NCBI GenBank assembly: GCA_902536455.1
Contig: CACAXN010000001.1
Coordinates: forward strand, 1 to 64,000
Reading direction: 5' to 3'
Origin: an uncultured Prochlorococcus sp.
Lineage (GTDB): Bacteria > Cyanobacteriota > Cyanobacteriia > PCC-6307 > Cyanobiaceae
Length of the DNA: 64,000 nt
The first letter of the stretch is position 1, and every line of letters begins with the position of its first letter. This document shows positions 1 through 10,065 of the stretch, one piece after another. The translations under genes were made by a program, and so were the position numbers. The notes beneath the pieces are model-generated. The model was not told the origin of the DNA. It ran no database searches and saw nothing but the letters and a program-made list of their open reading frames with translations.

Positions 1-329
1 CAGGATTACCGAAACTATTTCCTGAAGTTTCTGGTTTACTTTCAACTCCCAAATTTGAGACAGGAATACTTACAGGAGAACCACCTTCTCCTATCCATGG
101 TATAGAGACAGGTTGGCCATTAGCTTTTAAAATATCATCGGCTTGAATCCTTCCGTGAGGGCCAGATCCATGAACCTTTGCTAAATCAACACCCATTTGG
201 GAGGCTAGTTTTTTAGCTCTTGGAGATGCAATTATCCTCGAAGAAACATTACTTGTAGCAGCATTAACTTGATCGATATTAAAAGATGGTACAGGCTTTT
301 CAATCTTTAAGGCGACTTCTTGTGCTTCT
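1..329 (-). CDS. pdhC: Pyruvate dehydrogenase E2 (dihydrolipoamide acetyltransferase), internal fragment; runs off the left edge and lacks its N-terminal part at about 330
   Basis: Minus-strand translation reads ...NKEAQEVALKIEKPVPSFNIDQVNAATSNVSSRIIASPRAKKLASQMGVDLAKVHGSGPHGRIQADDILKANGQPVSIPWIGEGGSPVSIPVSNLGVESKPETSGNSFGNP, a peripheral subunit-binding domain plus linker; no lipoyl domain upstream. Confidence 0.8.
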
Positions 330-332
330 TTA

Positions 333-1343
333 TTGATGATAGTTAGAAATAGTGTTTTAGAAGAGAACTGCTTAACTAATAAATTTACCAAGAATCTTTT
401 AGATGAATTTAGAAAAGGCGATCTTGTGGTTGTAAATAATACTAAAGTAATGAAGGCAAGGTTAAAGGTTGAATTAGAAAATAGGACGTTAGTCGAATTA
501 TTAGTCTTAGAAAGATCCCATGAATGTGTTTGGTTATGTTTGGCAAAGCCAGCGAAAAAGCTAAAAATAAATAGAAAAATAATATTAAAATCTCCTTCTG
601 CACAAGATATTAATTTGATGGTTGATGGCGTTGATAAAGAAACTGGAGGGAGATTTATTAAATTTCCGGAAAATATAACTGATCTCAATTCAATGAATGA
701 CCTTCTTGATAAATATGGGGAAATCCCTCTCCCGCCTTATATAAAAAATTCCGAAGAAAAATCTTTTCATGAGAATAGTTATCAAACTGAGTATGCAACT
801 AATCCAGGGGCCGTTGCCGCGCCAACTGCTGGTTTGCACTTAAGCAAAAGTCTTATTTCCAATCTAAAAATAAAAGGAGTAATAATCTTACCGATAACTT
901 TGCACGTGGGCTATGGAACATTCAAACCAATTGATCAAGAAGATTTAAGTAACTTAAAACTTCATAAAGAATGGGTAAGTGTTAATAAGGAAGTAGTGGA
1001 GAAAATAAAAAAAATAAAGCAAACAGATAGAAGAATAATTGCAATTGGGACAACCAGCGTGAGAGCTCTTGAAAGTTGTTATTCTCACGAAATTAATGAC
1101 TTTATTCCAATATCGAAGTACGTGGATTTAGTAATTAAGCCAGGTTATAAATTTAAGGTAGTTGATGGATTATTAACTAATTTTCATCTTCCTAAAAGTT
1201 CATTATTACTATTAGTAAGTGCAATGATTGGTAGAGAAAGATTATTAGATCTGTATAAAAAAGCCATAAGAGAAAAATTTAGATTTTTCTCTTATGGCGA
1301 TGCTATGTATATTTCACCAGATTCATTACTGGAGAAAAAATAG
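333..1343 (+). CDS. queA: S-adenosylmethionine:tRNA ribosyltransferase-isomerase, N-terminally truncated
   Basis: VNNTKVMKARL, TNPGAVAAPTAGLHL, LHVGYGTFKPI, IGTTSVRALES, FRFFSYGDAM motifs; the usual N-terminal block (DF..ELP..LIA..P...R..SRLL) is missing. Confidence 0.9.
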   Translation: MMIVRNSVLEENCLTNKFTKNLLDEFRKGDLVVVNNTKVMKARLKVELENRTLVELLVLERSHECVWLCLAKPAKKLKINRKIILKSPSAQDINLMVDGVDKETGGRFIKFPENITDLNSMNDLLDKYGEIPLPPYIKNSEEKSFHENSYQTEYATNPGAVAAPTAGLHLSKSLISNLKIKGVIILPITLHVGYGTFKPIDQEDLSNLKLHKEWVSVNKEVVEKIKKIKQTDRRIIAIGTTSVRALESCYSHEINDFIPISKYVDLVIKPGYKFKVVDGLLTNFHLPKSSLLLLVSAMIGRERLLDLYKKAIREKFRFFSYGDAMYISPDSLLEKK

Positions 1344-1345
1344 AT

Positions 1346-2332
1346 TTAGGCTTTGACTGGTTCTTGTATGATTCCGCTCGGAACTTCAGTAAACATAATT
1401 GATGATAAATATCTCTCTGCTAAATCAGGTAGAACAACTACAATAGTTTTTCCCGCATATTCATCTTGTTCAGCTAATCTAACAGCAGCAGCAGCAGCAG
1501 CTCCACAAGATATTCCGACTAATAGACCTTCTTCTTTTGCTAATCTGAGAGCCATCTCGATTGACTCATCATTTGTAACCTGTTCAACTTTATCAACAAT
1601 TGATAAGTCAAGGTTCTTAGGAATAAATCCTGCTCCAATTCCTTGAATTTTATGTGGTCCAGATTTAACCTCTTCTCCATTCATTGTTTGTGTAATAACA
1701 GGACTATGTGATGGTTCTACAGCTACAGAAGTAATATTTTTGCCCTTTTCTTGCTTTATGTATCTTGAAACTCCTGTAATTGTGCCGCCAGTTCCAACCC
1801 CTGCAACTAAGACATCAATTTCACCATCGCAATCATCCCAGATTTCTGGTCCAGTAGTTTTGAAATGAATTTCAGGGTTTGCTGGATTATCAAATTGACC
1901 TGGCATGAAATATTGAGAAGGATTACTTTCTGCAATTTCTTTAGCCTTAGCTATTGCTCCAGGCATACCTTTAGATGCTTCTGTTAAAAAAATTTCAGCA
2001 CCCAACACTGCCATAACCCTTCTTCTTTCAATTGACATGGATTCTGGCATTGTAAGGATGAGTTTATAACCTCTTGCTGAAGCAGTAAAAGCTAGAGCAA
2101 TTCCTGTATTTCCAGAAGTTGGCTCAACAATAGTTTTGTCTTTTGTAAGCTTACCACTTTTCTCTGCATCCCAGATCATGTTGGCGCCAATCCTGCATTT
2201 GACACTATAAGCAGGGTTTCTACCTTCAATTTTTGCAAGTACTGTAGCTTTCGCGTTTTTAGTAACTGATTTTAATTTTACTAATGGAGTGTTTCCAATA
2301 GCAAAACTGTTGTCCTCATAAATTTTTGCCAT
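1346..2332 (-). CDS. cysK: Cysteine synthase A (O-acetylserine sulfhydrylase)
   Basis: [31 protein letters not shown] motifs, PLP fold II. Confidence 0.95.
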   Translation of the reverse strand: MAKIYEDNSFAIGNTPLVKLKSVTKNAKATVLAKIEGRNPAYSVKCRIGANMIWDAEKSGKLTKDKTIVEPTSGNTGIALAFTASARGYKLILTMPESMSIERRRVMAVLGAEIFLTEASKGMPGAIAKAKEIAESNPSQYFMPGQFDNPANPEIHFKTTGPEIWDDCDGEIDVLVAGVGTGGTITGVSRYIKQEKGKNITSVAVEPSHSPVITQTMNGEEVKSGPHKIQGIGAGFIPKNLDLSIVDKVEQVTNDESIEMALRLAKEEGLLVGISCGAAAAAAVRLAEQDEYAGKTIVVVLPDLAERYLSSIMFTEVPSGIIQEPVKA

Positions 2333-2416
2333 TTATATATTGAGAAAATATATATTAATACTAACTACTATTTAAAAAAAGAGTATATAAGTTTCTATAC
2401 GGTAAATACTAGGAAT

Positions 2417-3886
2417 TTAGAAATTATTTAGTGCCTCAGAAAAGCTTTCCCACAATTGATCTTGGTCCTCTAATCCAACTGATACTCTAATAAGGTGCGA
2501 GGGTATACCAAAACTTTCAGCCCAATCCAACTCGTCATAATGAGCTAGTAAAACATAAGGACAAACTAGAGTAAATTTTGTACCTAAACTAGGTCCTTTA
2601 GATACTTGTAGAGAATCATAAAATTTCTTAGCTTTGTTTAATCCTCCATTTAATTCAAATGATAATAAGCAGCCGTATCCTCCATCAGGAGTAAGTAAAG
2701 AATTAAAATTTGGACAATTTTCAGGATGGAAAATATTTTTAATCTCGCTATGGGTCTCTAATCTTTTTTTTAATTCTAAACATGCTTTATTTTGTTCAAA
2801 AACTCTTTGATTTACATCTCTACTAACTTTCTCTAGATAAACTGTATCTCCATCGGAAAGTGTTGGAAGATTAATCTCGTTTAATGCATTTCTAAATTGA
2901 TCAATCCATTTGCTTTTTGGATTTAGTATTAATGATCCGGCAAGAATATCACCACTACCTGAAAAAATTTTTGTAAGTGAAGTAAAAACTATATCTGCAT
3001 GTTCTAGAGAATTTATATTTAAATTTGAACCAATTGTGTCGTCAACAATTAAGGGAATATTTAATTTTTTTGCTATTTTTGAAATTTTTTTAATGTTTAC
3101 ACATTTGAGCATTGGATTACTCGGTAGTTCAATAATTAATGCTGATGGATTTATGCTTTTGATTTCAATTTCTATATCCTCGCAATTTTCTTCTGTAATT
3201 AACTTGGCTCCATGAAAGATATTCATTGGTAATTTAAGTACATCTACATATGGAAAACCAATTTGGAGTGTTGGTTTAGCTGGAAATAATTTATATATGA
3301 TTTCCAACGATGTATGCAACGCAGACATTCCAGATGAAGTTAAGTGAATATCACTAGAGTTAATTTTTGTAGATATAGAAATTCTATTTTTTATTTTTTG
3401 TGAACATTCATTTACGTAAGATTTTGGAGGGCAATCTTCAAGACCTAGTTCTATAGCAGCAGCCCTTGAAGATAGACCGAGACCAGTATGCTGCCAAAAA
3501 TATTTTGCATAAATACTTCCTTCTTTTTCAGTTATTAAGAAAGCTAAATCATCTCTTTTTTCTATTAATGAGAATTGTTCAGAAGTATTTCTATCAATAT
3601 ATTTTTTAGCTTTAAAAGCTATGCTTTCATTCGGATATGGCCAGATACTTTTATTGTTGTAGTAATTTTCCTTTTTTACTTTTTTGCATAATCTTTTCAC
3701 TATGGGGTTTAACCCGAATCTCGGGTAAATGGACTTCAATAAATTCATGCATTCTTGATTCTTTTCCTCGTAATTTATTACATCATTCCAAGTTGGTAAT
3801 GCTACAGAAACAGCATGAATACTATCAGGAATAGAATATCCCAACTCTAAATTTTTCCATATAGGGTTTTTAAGTAAATCTCTCAA
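2417..3886 (-). CDS. Cys/Met metabolism PLP-dependent enzyme (cystathionine gamma-synthase-like, longer paralogue)
   Basis: VDDTIGSNLN...DIVFTSLTKIFSGSGDILAGS PLP-lysine motif; adjacent to a second CGS-family gene. Confidence 0.8.
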   Translation of the reverse strand: MRDLLKNPIWKNLELGYSIPDSIHAVSVALPTWNDVINYEEKNQECMNLLKSIYPRFGLNPIVKRLCKKVKKENYYNNKSIWPYPNESIAFKAKKYIDRNTSEQFSLIEKRDDLAFLITEKEGSIYAKYFWQHTGLGLSSRAAAIELGLEDCPPKSYVNECSQKIKNRISISTKINSSDIHLTSSGMSALHTSLEIIYKLFPAKPTLQIGFPYVDVLKLPMNIFHGAKLITEENCEDIEIEIKSINPSALIIELPSNPMLKCVNIKKISKIAKKLNIPLIVDDTIGSNLNINSLEHADIVFTSLTKIFSGSGDILAGSLILNPKSKWIDQFRNALNEINLPTLSDGDTVYLEKVSRDVNQRVFEQNKACLELKKRLETHSEIKNIFHPENCPNFNSLLTPDGGYGCLLSFELNGGLNKAKKFYDSLQVSKGPSLGTKFTLVCPYVLLAHYDELDWAESFGIPSHLIRVSVGLEDQDQLWESFSEALNNF

Positions 3887-3889
3887 TTT

Positions 3890-5053
3890 TCAAAATTTAT
3901 TTAACGCAAATAATATGTCAGAGATTAAATCGTTTGTTTCTTCACATCCAATCGATAATCTGACAAGAGCATCATCTATCCCTAAAAGATTTTTTGTTTC
4001 ATCATCAACAGAAGCATGAGTCATTGTTGCGGGGTGACAAATTAAACTTTCAACTCCTCCAAGGCTTTCTGCTAGCGCGAAATATTTGAGAGATTTGCAA
4101 AATTTAAAAGTATCCTCTTTATTTAAATTAAATTTTATGGTGATCATCGAACCTCCAGATCTCATTTGCGATTTTGCTAAATTAAATTGCGGATGTTTTT
4201 GATTAAAAGGATAAATTAGTTTACTAATTAATTTATGATTCTCTAATTCTTCAGAAATTAATTCTGCACTTTGAGTTTGTTGTTCGATTCTTAAAGGAAG
4301 AGTTTTTACACCTCTCGTAATGAGCCAACTATCAAAAGGGGATGGTTGAAGCCCTAGAGCTTTTTGAGAGAAAAGCATCTTACTATTCCATACCTCATTA
4401 TTTGTCATTACTGCTCCACCAAGTGCATCACTATGTCCATTAATGAATTTTGTTGTGCTTACTAGTGATAGTGTTGCACCAAGGTCCAATGGTTTTTGAA
4501 TAAGCGCTGTAGAAAATGTGTTATCTACCACTACTGGTATTTCGAGTTTATTCGCTTCATCACAAATCGCCTTAATATCAAGTACCTTCAAAAGTGGATT
4601 AGTTGGACTTTCTAGCCATATCAAGGTTGGCTCAAAGTATGAAATCTTTTTGATATTATTTTCGTTTGTAAAATCTGTGTATAAAACTTCTAGTCCAAAT
4701 TTTTTGAAAACTTTTTCGAACATCCTCACTGTACAACCATAGAGATTTGACTCGCAGAGTATCTTGTCACCTGATTTTAGTGTTGATGAAATTGCAGTTA
4801 CAGCGCTAATTCCAGATCCAAAAACTGTACAGTATTTAGAATCTTCTATTGATTTAAGGACGCTTTCTAGAATTCTAAAGTTTGGATTGCCTGATCTGGT
4901 GTAGTCGAAATTATCTTTATTTCCATGTTTGAAAGTAGATGTAGAAAAAATAGGAGGCATAACGCATCCGGTTTTTTCTGCAAATGTTTCCCCATGGTGA
5001 ATTGATAAGGTCTTAAAACCTGGCTTTTTTATATTATTTTCCTTATTTCCCAT
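3890..5053 (-). CDS. metB: Cystathionine gamma-synthase family protein
   Basis: FGSGISAVTAI, ESPTNPLLKV, VDNTFSTALIQKPLDLGA, STTKFINGHSDALGGA motifs. Confidence 0.85.
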   Translation of the reverse strand: MGNKENNIKKPGFKTLSIHHGETFAEKTGCVMPPIFSTSTFKHGNKDNFDYTRSGNPNFRILESVLKSIEDSKYCTVFGSGISAVTAISSTLKSGDKILCESNLYGCTVRMFEKVFKKFGLEVLYTDFTNENNIKKISYFEPTLIWLESPTNPLLKVLDIKAICDEANKLEIPVVVDNTFSTALIQKPLDLGATLSLVSTTKFINGHSDALGGAVMTNNEVWNSKMLFSQKALGLQPSPFDSWLITRGVKTLPLRIEQQTQSAELISEELENHKLISKLIYPFNQKHPQFNLAKSQMRSGGSMITIKFNLNKEDTFKFCKSLKYFALAESLGGVESLICHPATMTHASVDDETKNLLGIDDALVRLSIGCEETNDLISDILFALNKF

Positions 5054-5130
5054 TATTTTTAAAAATAAGAACTAAATTAAACCTCTCATTTTTTTTAAAG
5101 AGAGATTTAATAATCCAAAGAAAAGTGGTA

Positions 5131-5739
5131 TTAAACTTTTCTTGAATAATATTCAACAACTAGTAGTTCGTTTATTTCAAGAGCCACCCACTCTCTATCG
5201 CATTTCCCATTTATTTTCCCCGTTAATTTAGGTTTGTCTAAATCAAGATGAGGTGGGACATTTGCTAAACCAGGGAATTCTATATTACCTTCAACAAGTT
5301 TTTTGCTTGCTTTGTTTTCTTTAATTCCGATTACATCGCCTGATTTGCATTGATAACCAGCAATATCAAGAACCTTTCCATTAACGGTTACATGGCCATG
5401 ATTTACTAATTGTCTTGAGCCTGGAATGGTACCTCCAAAACCTAATCTAAAACAAACATTATCAAGTCTGTTTTCTAAAAGTCTTAGTAGGTTAGTTCCT
5501 GTAGATCCTTCTTGAGCTCTAGCTTTTTTTACATAACGAACTAGTTGTTTTTCAGAAACTCCATAATTAAACCTAAGTTTCTGCTTTTCTTCTAGACGAA
5601 TTGCATATTCTGATCGCTTGCGACGGGCTTGGCCGTGCTGACCTGGAGGATTAGACTTCTTTGAAGCTTTCCTGGTGAGACCTGGTAGTTCTCCCAAGCG
5701 ACGCGTAACCCTTAATCTGGGGCCGCGGTATCTTGACAT
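5131..5739 (-). CDS. rpsD: 30S ribosomal protein S4
   Basis: [24 protein letters not shown] start, S4 domain [28 protein letters not shown]. Confidence 0.97.
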   Translation of the reverse strand: MSRYRGPRLRVTRRLGELPGLTRKASKKSNPPGQHGQARRKRSEYAIRLEEKQKLRFNYGVSEKQLVRYVKKARAQEGSTGTNLLRLLENRLDNVCFRLGFGGTIPGSRQLVNHGHVTVNGKVLDIAGYQCKSGDVIGIKENKASKKLVEGNIEFPGLANVPPHLDLDKPKLTGKINGKCDREWVALEINELLVVEYYSRKV

Positions 5740-5835
5740 AATTTTAAATTAAATAGAAATTTGCAATAATATTGGATAATTGATTAAATTCAATTAAACT
5801 AATTACTACTGGAAATATTATTTTACATCATTAAA

Positions 5836-6072
5836 GTGTTCAAAACTATTAATAAATCAATTACTTCTGTACTTCTTTTTATGATTTCGTTCTATCAAAA
5901 GTGGTTTTCTCCTTTTTTCGGACCAAGATGCAGATTTATTCCAAGTTGCAGCTCTTATGGATATGAGGCAATTACTAGACATGGTCCTTGGAAGGGAGGG
6001 TGGTTAACTTTAAGAAGATTAGGCAGATGTCATCCTTTAACTCCCTGTGGATGTGACCCTGTGCCTGACTAA
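5836..6072 (+). CDS. yidD: Membrane protein insertion efficiency factor YidD
   Basis: [59 protein letters not shown]. Confidence 0.93.
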   Translation: MFKTINKSITSVLLFMISFYQKWFSPFFGPRCRFIPSCSSYGYEAITRHGPWKGGWLTLRRLGRCHPLTPCGCDPVPD

Positions 6073-6076
6073 ATGA

Positions 6077-6379
6077 ATGAAAATATTTATTTTTGTTAGG
6101 CAGGGATGTTGCCTTTGTGATTCATTAAAAAATAAACTGGCAAAAATAAATCTTAATGAGATATTCCCTAATCTAGAGGAGTTTAAAGAAATTGATATTG
6201 ATAGGGTCGATTTATATAAAGATAAATATAAAAAATATGATTATGAAGTACCCGTTATTGCTGTTGAAGGAATTAGGTCAGAGGAGATTATAGAATTGCC
6301 TCGCATTTCTCCAAGATTAAAAGATGATCAATTAAAGGATTGGTTCCAAAAAAATATTAGTACCATTCTGGAGAAATAA
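6077..6379 (+). CDS. Glutaredoxin-like (DUF836-type) protein
   Basis: CCLCDSLK redox motif, YEVPVIAVEG, thioredoxin-like fold; alternative in-frame start 4 nt after yidD. Confidence 0.7.
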   Translation: MKIFIFVRQGCCLCDSLKNKLAKINLNEIFPNLEEFKEIDIDRVDLYKDKYKKYDYEVPVIAVEGIRSEEIIELPRISPRLKDDQLKDWFQKNISTILEK

Positions 6380-6387
6380 TTTTTCAT

Positions 6388-7923
6388 ATGAGATCTATAA
6401 AATTACATAAACTTTTAGATTTGGTAGGAATTATTCCTTCATTAGATTTAATCGATCATGAAATCAATAATATTTCTTTTAACTCAAAAGAAGTACAAAA
6501 AGGAACTTTATTCTTAGGTATGCCTGGTTTAAATGTTGATGGAGGAAAATATTGTATTGAGGCAATTGAAAATGGCGCAGAGGCTGCCATTATTGGTTCT
6601 GCTGCAAAAGAGAAAATTGGATCTATTGATCGAGAAAGGATTTTGGTTATAGAGGATAATTTAGATTATATTTTTGGTCAAATAGTCGCTGAGTTTTGGA
6701 ATAGGCCTTCAAGAAAACTCAAACTTATTGGTGTAACGGGTACAAATGGAAAAACGACAATTACTTTTTTATTGGAATATCTTTTAAAAAAATTAGGGAA
6801 AAAAACTGCATTATTTGGAACTTTGTTTAATAGATGGCCTGGCTTTTCAGAAGTGGCTCTTCATACAACTGATTTCGCCGATAAACTCCAAAAGAAATTA
6901 AATGCTGCTGTAGAGGCAGAATCTGAATTCGCGATATTAGAGGTAAGTTCTCATTCTATTGCTCAACACAGGATATCGGGATGCGAATTTGAGGCGGCTA
7001 TTTTTACTAATTTAACTCAAGATCATCTTGATTATCACTCGGATATGGAATCATATTTTCAAACAAAAAGAAAATTATTTTTCCCACCTTACTTAAAAGA
7101 AAAAGATGGGATTTGTGTATTAAATCATGATGACCATTGGATATTTAAATTATCCTCTGATCTTGAAAAAAGATCTTTATTAGTCTCTACAAAGGTTACT
7201 GAAAGTGAATTTGAAAATGAAGATTTTTTTTTCGTAACGGATAAAAAATTTACTGAAAGTGGATCCACCTGTATTTTTCATACACCTAAGGAAAAAATTA
7301 AACTTTTTGTTCCACTTGTTGGTGAATTTAATTTAATGAATGCGATTCAAGCAATAACAATTTTGTATAAACTTAATTTTTCTTTAAAAGATCTATCAAC
7401 ATTAATTCAATCTTTCCCTGGAGCTCCTGGGAGAATGGAGAAAATAGAATTTGATTATGATAAAGTTTCAAGTTCACTTCCAACAGTAATTATTGATTAT
7501 GCCCACACGCCTGATGGATTAAAAAAAGTTTTGCAATCAATTAAAAAACTTTGTAAAGGGAAACTTATTACTGTCTTTGGCTGTGGAGGAGATCGAGATA
7601 GTCGTAAAAGGCCTTTAATGGGATCAATAGCTGAAGAGTTTTCTGATCACGTTTTTATAACTTCAGATAATCCAAGATCAGAAGAACCTCAAAAGATAGT
7701 AAATGATATTTTGATGGGTATAGAAAATAGAGAAAAAATAACAATCGATATTGATAGATTTAAAGCAATAAATGAATCTATCAAATTTGCTAATAAACAA
7801 GATATTGTTTTAATTGCGGGAAAAGGACATGAAGACTATCAAATTCTTAATGATAAAGTTATTAATTTTGATGATAGGGAAATAGCTTATAAATTATTAA
7901 AAGAAAAAAGTAAATCCAAATAA
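6388..7923 (+). CDS. murE: UDP-N-acetylmuramoyl-L-alanyl-D-glutamate--2,6-diaminopimelate ligase
   Basis: GVTGTNGKTT, ILEVSSHSIAQHRI, DYAHTPDGL, DNPRSEEP motifs. Confidence 0.96.
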   Translation: MRSIKLHKLLDLVGIIPSLDLIDHEINNISFNSKEVQKGTLFLGMPGLNVDGGKYCIEAIENGAEAAIIGSAAKEKIGSIDRERILVIEDNLDYIFGQIVAEFWNRPSRKLKLIGVTGTNGKTTITFLLEYLLKKLGKKTALFGTLFNRWPGFSEVALHTTDFADKLQKKLNAAVEAESEFAILEVSSHSIAQHRISGCEFEAAIFTNLTQDHLDYHSDMESYFQTKRKLFFPPYLKEKDGICVLNHDDHWIFKLSSDLEKRSLLVSTKVTESEFENEDFFFVTDKKFTESGSTCIFHTPKEKIKLFVPLVGEFNLMNAIQAITILYKLNFSLKDLSTLIQSFPGAPGRMEKIEFDYDKVSSSLPTVIIDYAHTPDGLKKVLQSIKKLCKGKLITVFGCGGDRDSRKRPLMGSIAEEFSDHVFITSDNPRSEEPQKIVNDILMGIENREKITIDIDRFKAINESIKFANKQDIVLIAGKGHEDYQILNDKVINFDDREIAYKLLKEKSKSK

Positions 7924-8004
7924 AATTTAATAAACAAATTAGAAAGATCTTTATTCAAATTTCAAGAAAAGTTTCTTAGAATAAATTAAGTTATTTTTAA
8001 TAAG

Positions 8005-8709
8005 ATGAAAGGGTTAGCCTTAATCATAGGCGCAGGTGGAATTGGAACACAAATAGCTAAAGATTTGAGTGAAAGTGAAAAGGACTTAAATGTTGTTCTA
8101 TGTGGAAGAAAAAGTGAATTTAATTATTTTTGGGAATTAGATGTAGAGGATTCTCAATCACTTTTGCAGTTGAAAAATAAAATAGCAAATCATCCCTCAA
8201 AATTAAGACTAGTCATTAACGCTACAGGTAGACTTCATAGTGATTCGCTTCAACCAGAAAAAAGATTACAACATCTTGATAAAAAAAATATGATGGAAAG
8301 TTTTTCAATAAATGCCTTTTCTCCTATTTTATTAGCTAAAACTATTGAAGAATTTATCCCAAAAGATATTGATTTTAATTTTGCAAGTATAAGTGCAAGA
8401 GTGGGAAGCATTGGAGATAATCAAACTGGAGGCTGGTATTCATATAGAGCTGCAAAGTCTGCCCAAAATCAGTTTTTTAAATCTTTAAGTATTGAGTGGG
8501 CTAGGCGTTTCCCAAAGGCGACTGTTACATTGCTTCATCCAGGAACAGTAGATACAGATTTATCTAGACCTTTTCATAAATTTGTTCCAGAACATAAATT
8601 ATTTAGTAAAGAAAAATCATCCCAATTTTTGATCAATATTATTAAAAATCAAACTCCAGCATCTACGGGAAAATTTATTGCATGGGATAGCTCAGAAATA
8701 CCTTGGTAA
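8005..8709 (+). CDS. Short-chain dehydrogenase/reductase (CsgA-like)
   Basis: IIGAGGIGTQIAKDL Rossmann motif, GGWYSYRAAKSAQNQ active-site YxxxK, HPGTVDTDLSRPF. Confidence 0.85.
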   Translation: MKGLALIIGAGGIGTQIAKDLSESEKDLNVVLCGRKSEFNYFWELDVEDSQSLLQLKNKIANHPSKLRLVINATGRLHSDSLQPEKRLQHLDKKNMMESFSINAFSPILLAKTIEEFIPKDIDFNFASISARVGSIGDNQTGGWYSYRAAKSAQNQFFKSLSIEWARRFPKATVTLLHPGTVDTDLSRPFHKFVPEHKLFSKEKSSQFLINIIKNQTPASTGKFIAWDSSEIPW

Positions 8710-8841
8710 ATCAAATTTATCTGCACTTTTATAGAGATGAAATTTAATAAAAGGATAAGCGAATTTTAAAAATATATAGAAAAAAGGTTGGCTTAAATTC
8801 GAACAAAAATTCTTAAAAATCTATAATTAAAATAGTATTTA

Positions 8842-10029
8842 CTAGTTAAAATTTAAAGTCAGTATTTTTTTTATTTCTTTAGAAAGTAAATCAATCTCAG
8901 TTTCCGTAGTCATTTGATGTACACATGCTCTAAACCATTTTGGATCTTCTAGAACTCTAATCCAAATTTTCTTTTCTCCAAGCTTTTTGACAAATTTATC
9001 CTTATCTACAATATTCTTTATATTAAAACTAACTATTCCGTTTAAGTATTTTTTTTCTAGAACTAATTCAACTTCGTTTAATTGATTTAATTTATCCCAA
9101 AGTTTTTCACTTAATGTTTTGATATTTTTGGCTTTTTCTTCTTCATGACTGTCTTTATCTAAAAGATTTAAAGAATTCCTCAGACCAGCAAGTAAAGGAA
9201 TACAAGATGTTGCAACTTCGAACTTCCTAGCATCATCATGAAAAAGATTATCTGAAGACTCATAGATTCCTTGTTCTTTTTTTAATGATTTCCAACCAAT
9301 TATTGTTGGATCTGTTTCATGAATAAATCTATCTGAAACATAAATGGCTCCAAGTCCTTCTGGACCACATGCCCATTTATGAGAAGTTATTGAATATAAA
9401 TCAGAATAAAAAACTTCTTCTGCAATTTTTATGTGCCCAAAAGTTTGAGCACCATCAACAATTAGATAAGAGTTTTCTCGATTATTTTTTAATTCGATAG
9501 AAATTTGTTTTAAAGGAATTTTATATCCAAAGTTCCATAAAATATGAGAAATAATAAGGATCTTAGTCTTACTATTTAGATTTTTTAAAATCTCTAAAAT
9601 TATATTTTCGTCATTTAGATTTTTGATTTTTTGGATTGGCAAAATTTTGAATATTAATTTATTTCTTCTGCAAAATTCTCGGCTTGCAGCTACTACTCCA
9701 GGATGTTCACAGTCACTTATTAACAACTCTTCTCCCTCTTCTACTTTTATTCCCCAAAAGGGCAAAATTATACCGGAAGATATATTCTCGGTTAAAGCTA
9801 CATTCTTTGAATTGACACCTAATTTTTGTGCAATGATTCTTTTTGTGCTCAATATTTCTTTGTAAATAAAAGGCCACATATCATTGGTAAATGGTCCTAA
9901 ATCTTGGATAATTTCCCAAGTTTTAACTATTTCTTCAAGAGAAGATTTTGGTAATGGTCCTTGACCACCATAGTTGAAGTAATATTTATTTTTTAATGCT
10001 GGTATTTGATCTCTAAGATTATTTCTCAT
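8842..10029 (-). CDS. Class-V PLP aminotransferase (NifS / isopenicillin-N-epimerase-like)
   Basis: YFNYGGQGPLP, ENISSGI, DGAQTFGHIKI, SHKWACGPEGLGAIYV PLP-lysine motif. Confidence 0.85.
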   Translation of the reverse strand: MRNNLRDQIPALKNKYYFNYGGQGPLPKSSLEEIVKTWEIIQDLGPFTNDMWPFIYKEILSTKRIIAQKLGVNSKNVALTENISSGIILPFWGIKVEEGEELLISDCEHPGVVAASREFCRRNKLIFKILPIQKIKNLNDENIILEILKNLNSKTKILIISHILWNFGYKIPLKQISIELKNNRENSYLIVDGAQTFGHIKIAEEVFYSDLYSITSHKWACGPEGLGAIYVSDRFIHETDPTIIGWKSLKKEQGIYESSDNLFHDDARKFEVATSCIPLLAGLRNSLNLLDKDSHEEEKAKNIKTLSEKLWDKLNQLNEVELVLEKKYLNGIVSFNIKNIVDKDKFVKKLGEKKIWIRVLEDPKWFRACVHQMTTETEIDLLSKEIKKILTLNFN

Positions 10030-10065
10030 GGAAATTTAAATTATATTTTTAAACTCTTGAATTTT

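Noticed and set aside
2417-5053. Two adjacent CGS-family genes as a decayed duplication
   Set aside because: Both keep the PLP-binding lysine motif and full length; looks like normal picocyanobacterial arrangement
5053-5131. Imperfect hairpins in the rpsD-metB gap as terminators
   Set aside because: Stems are weak or lack a T-run; not strong enough to call
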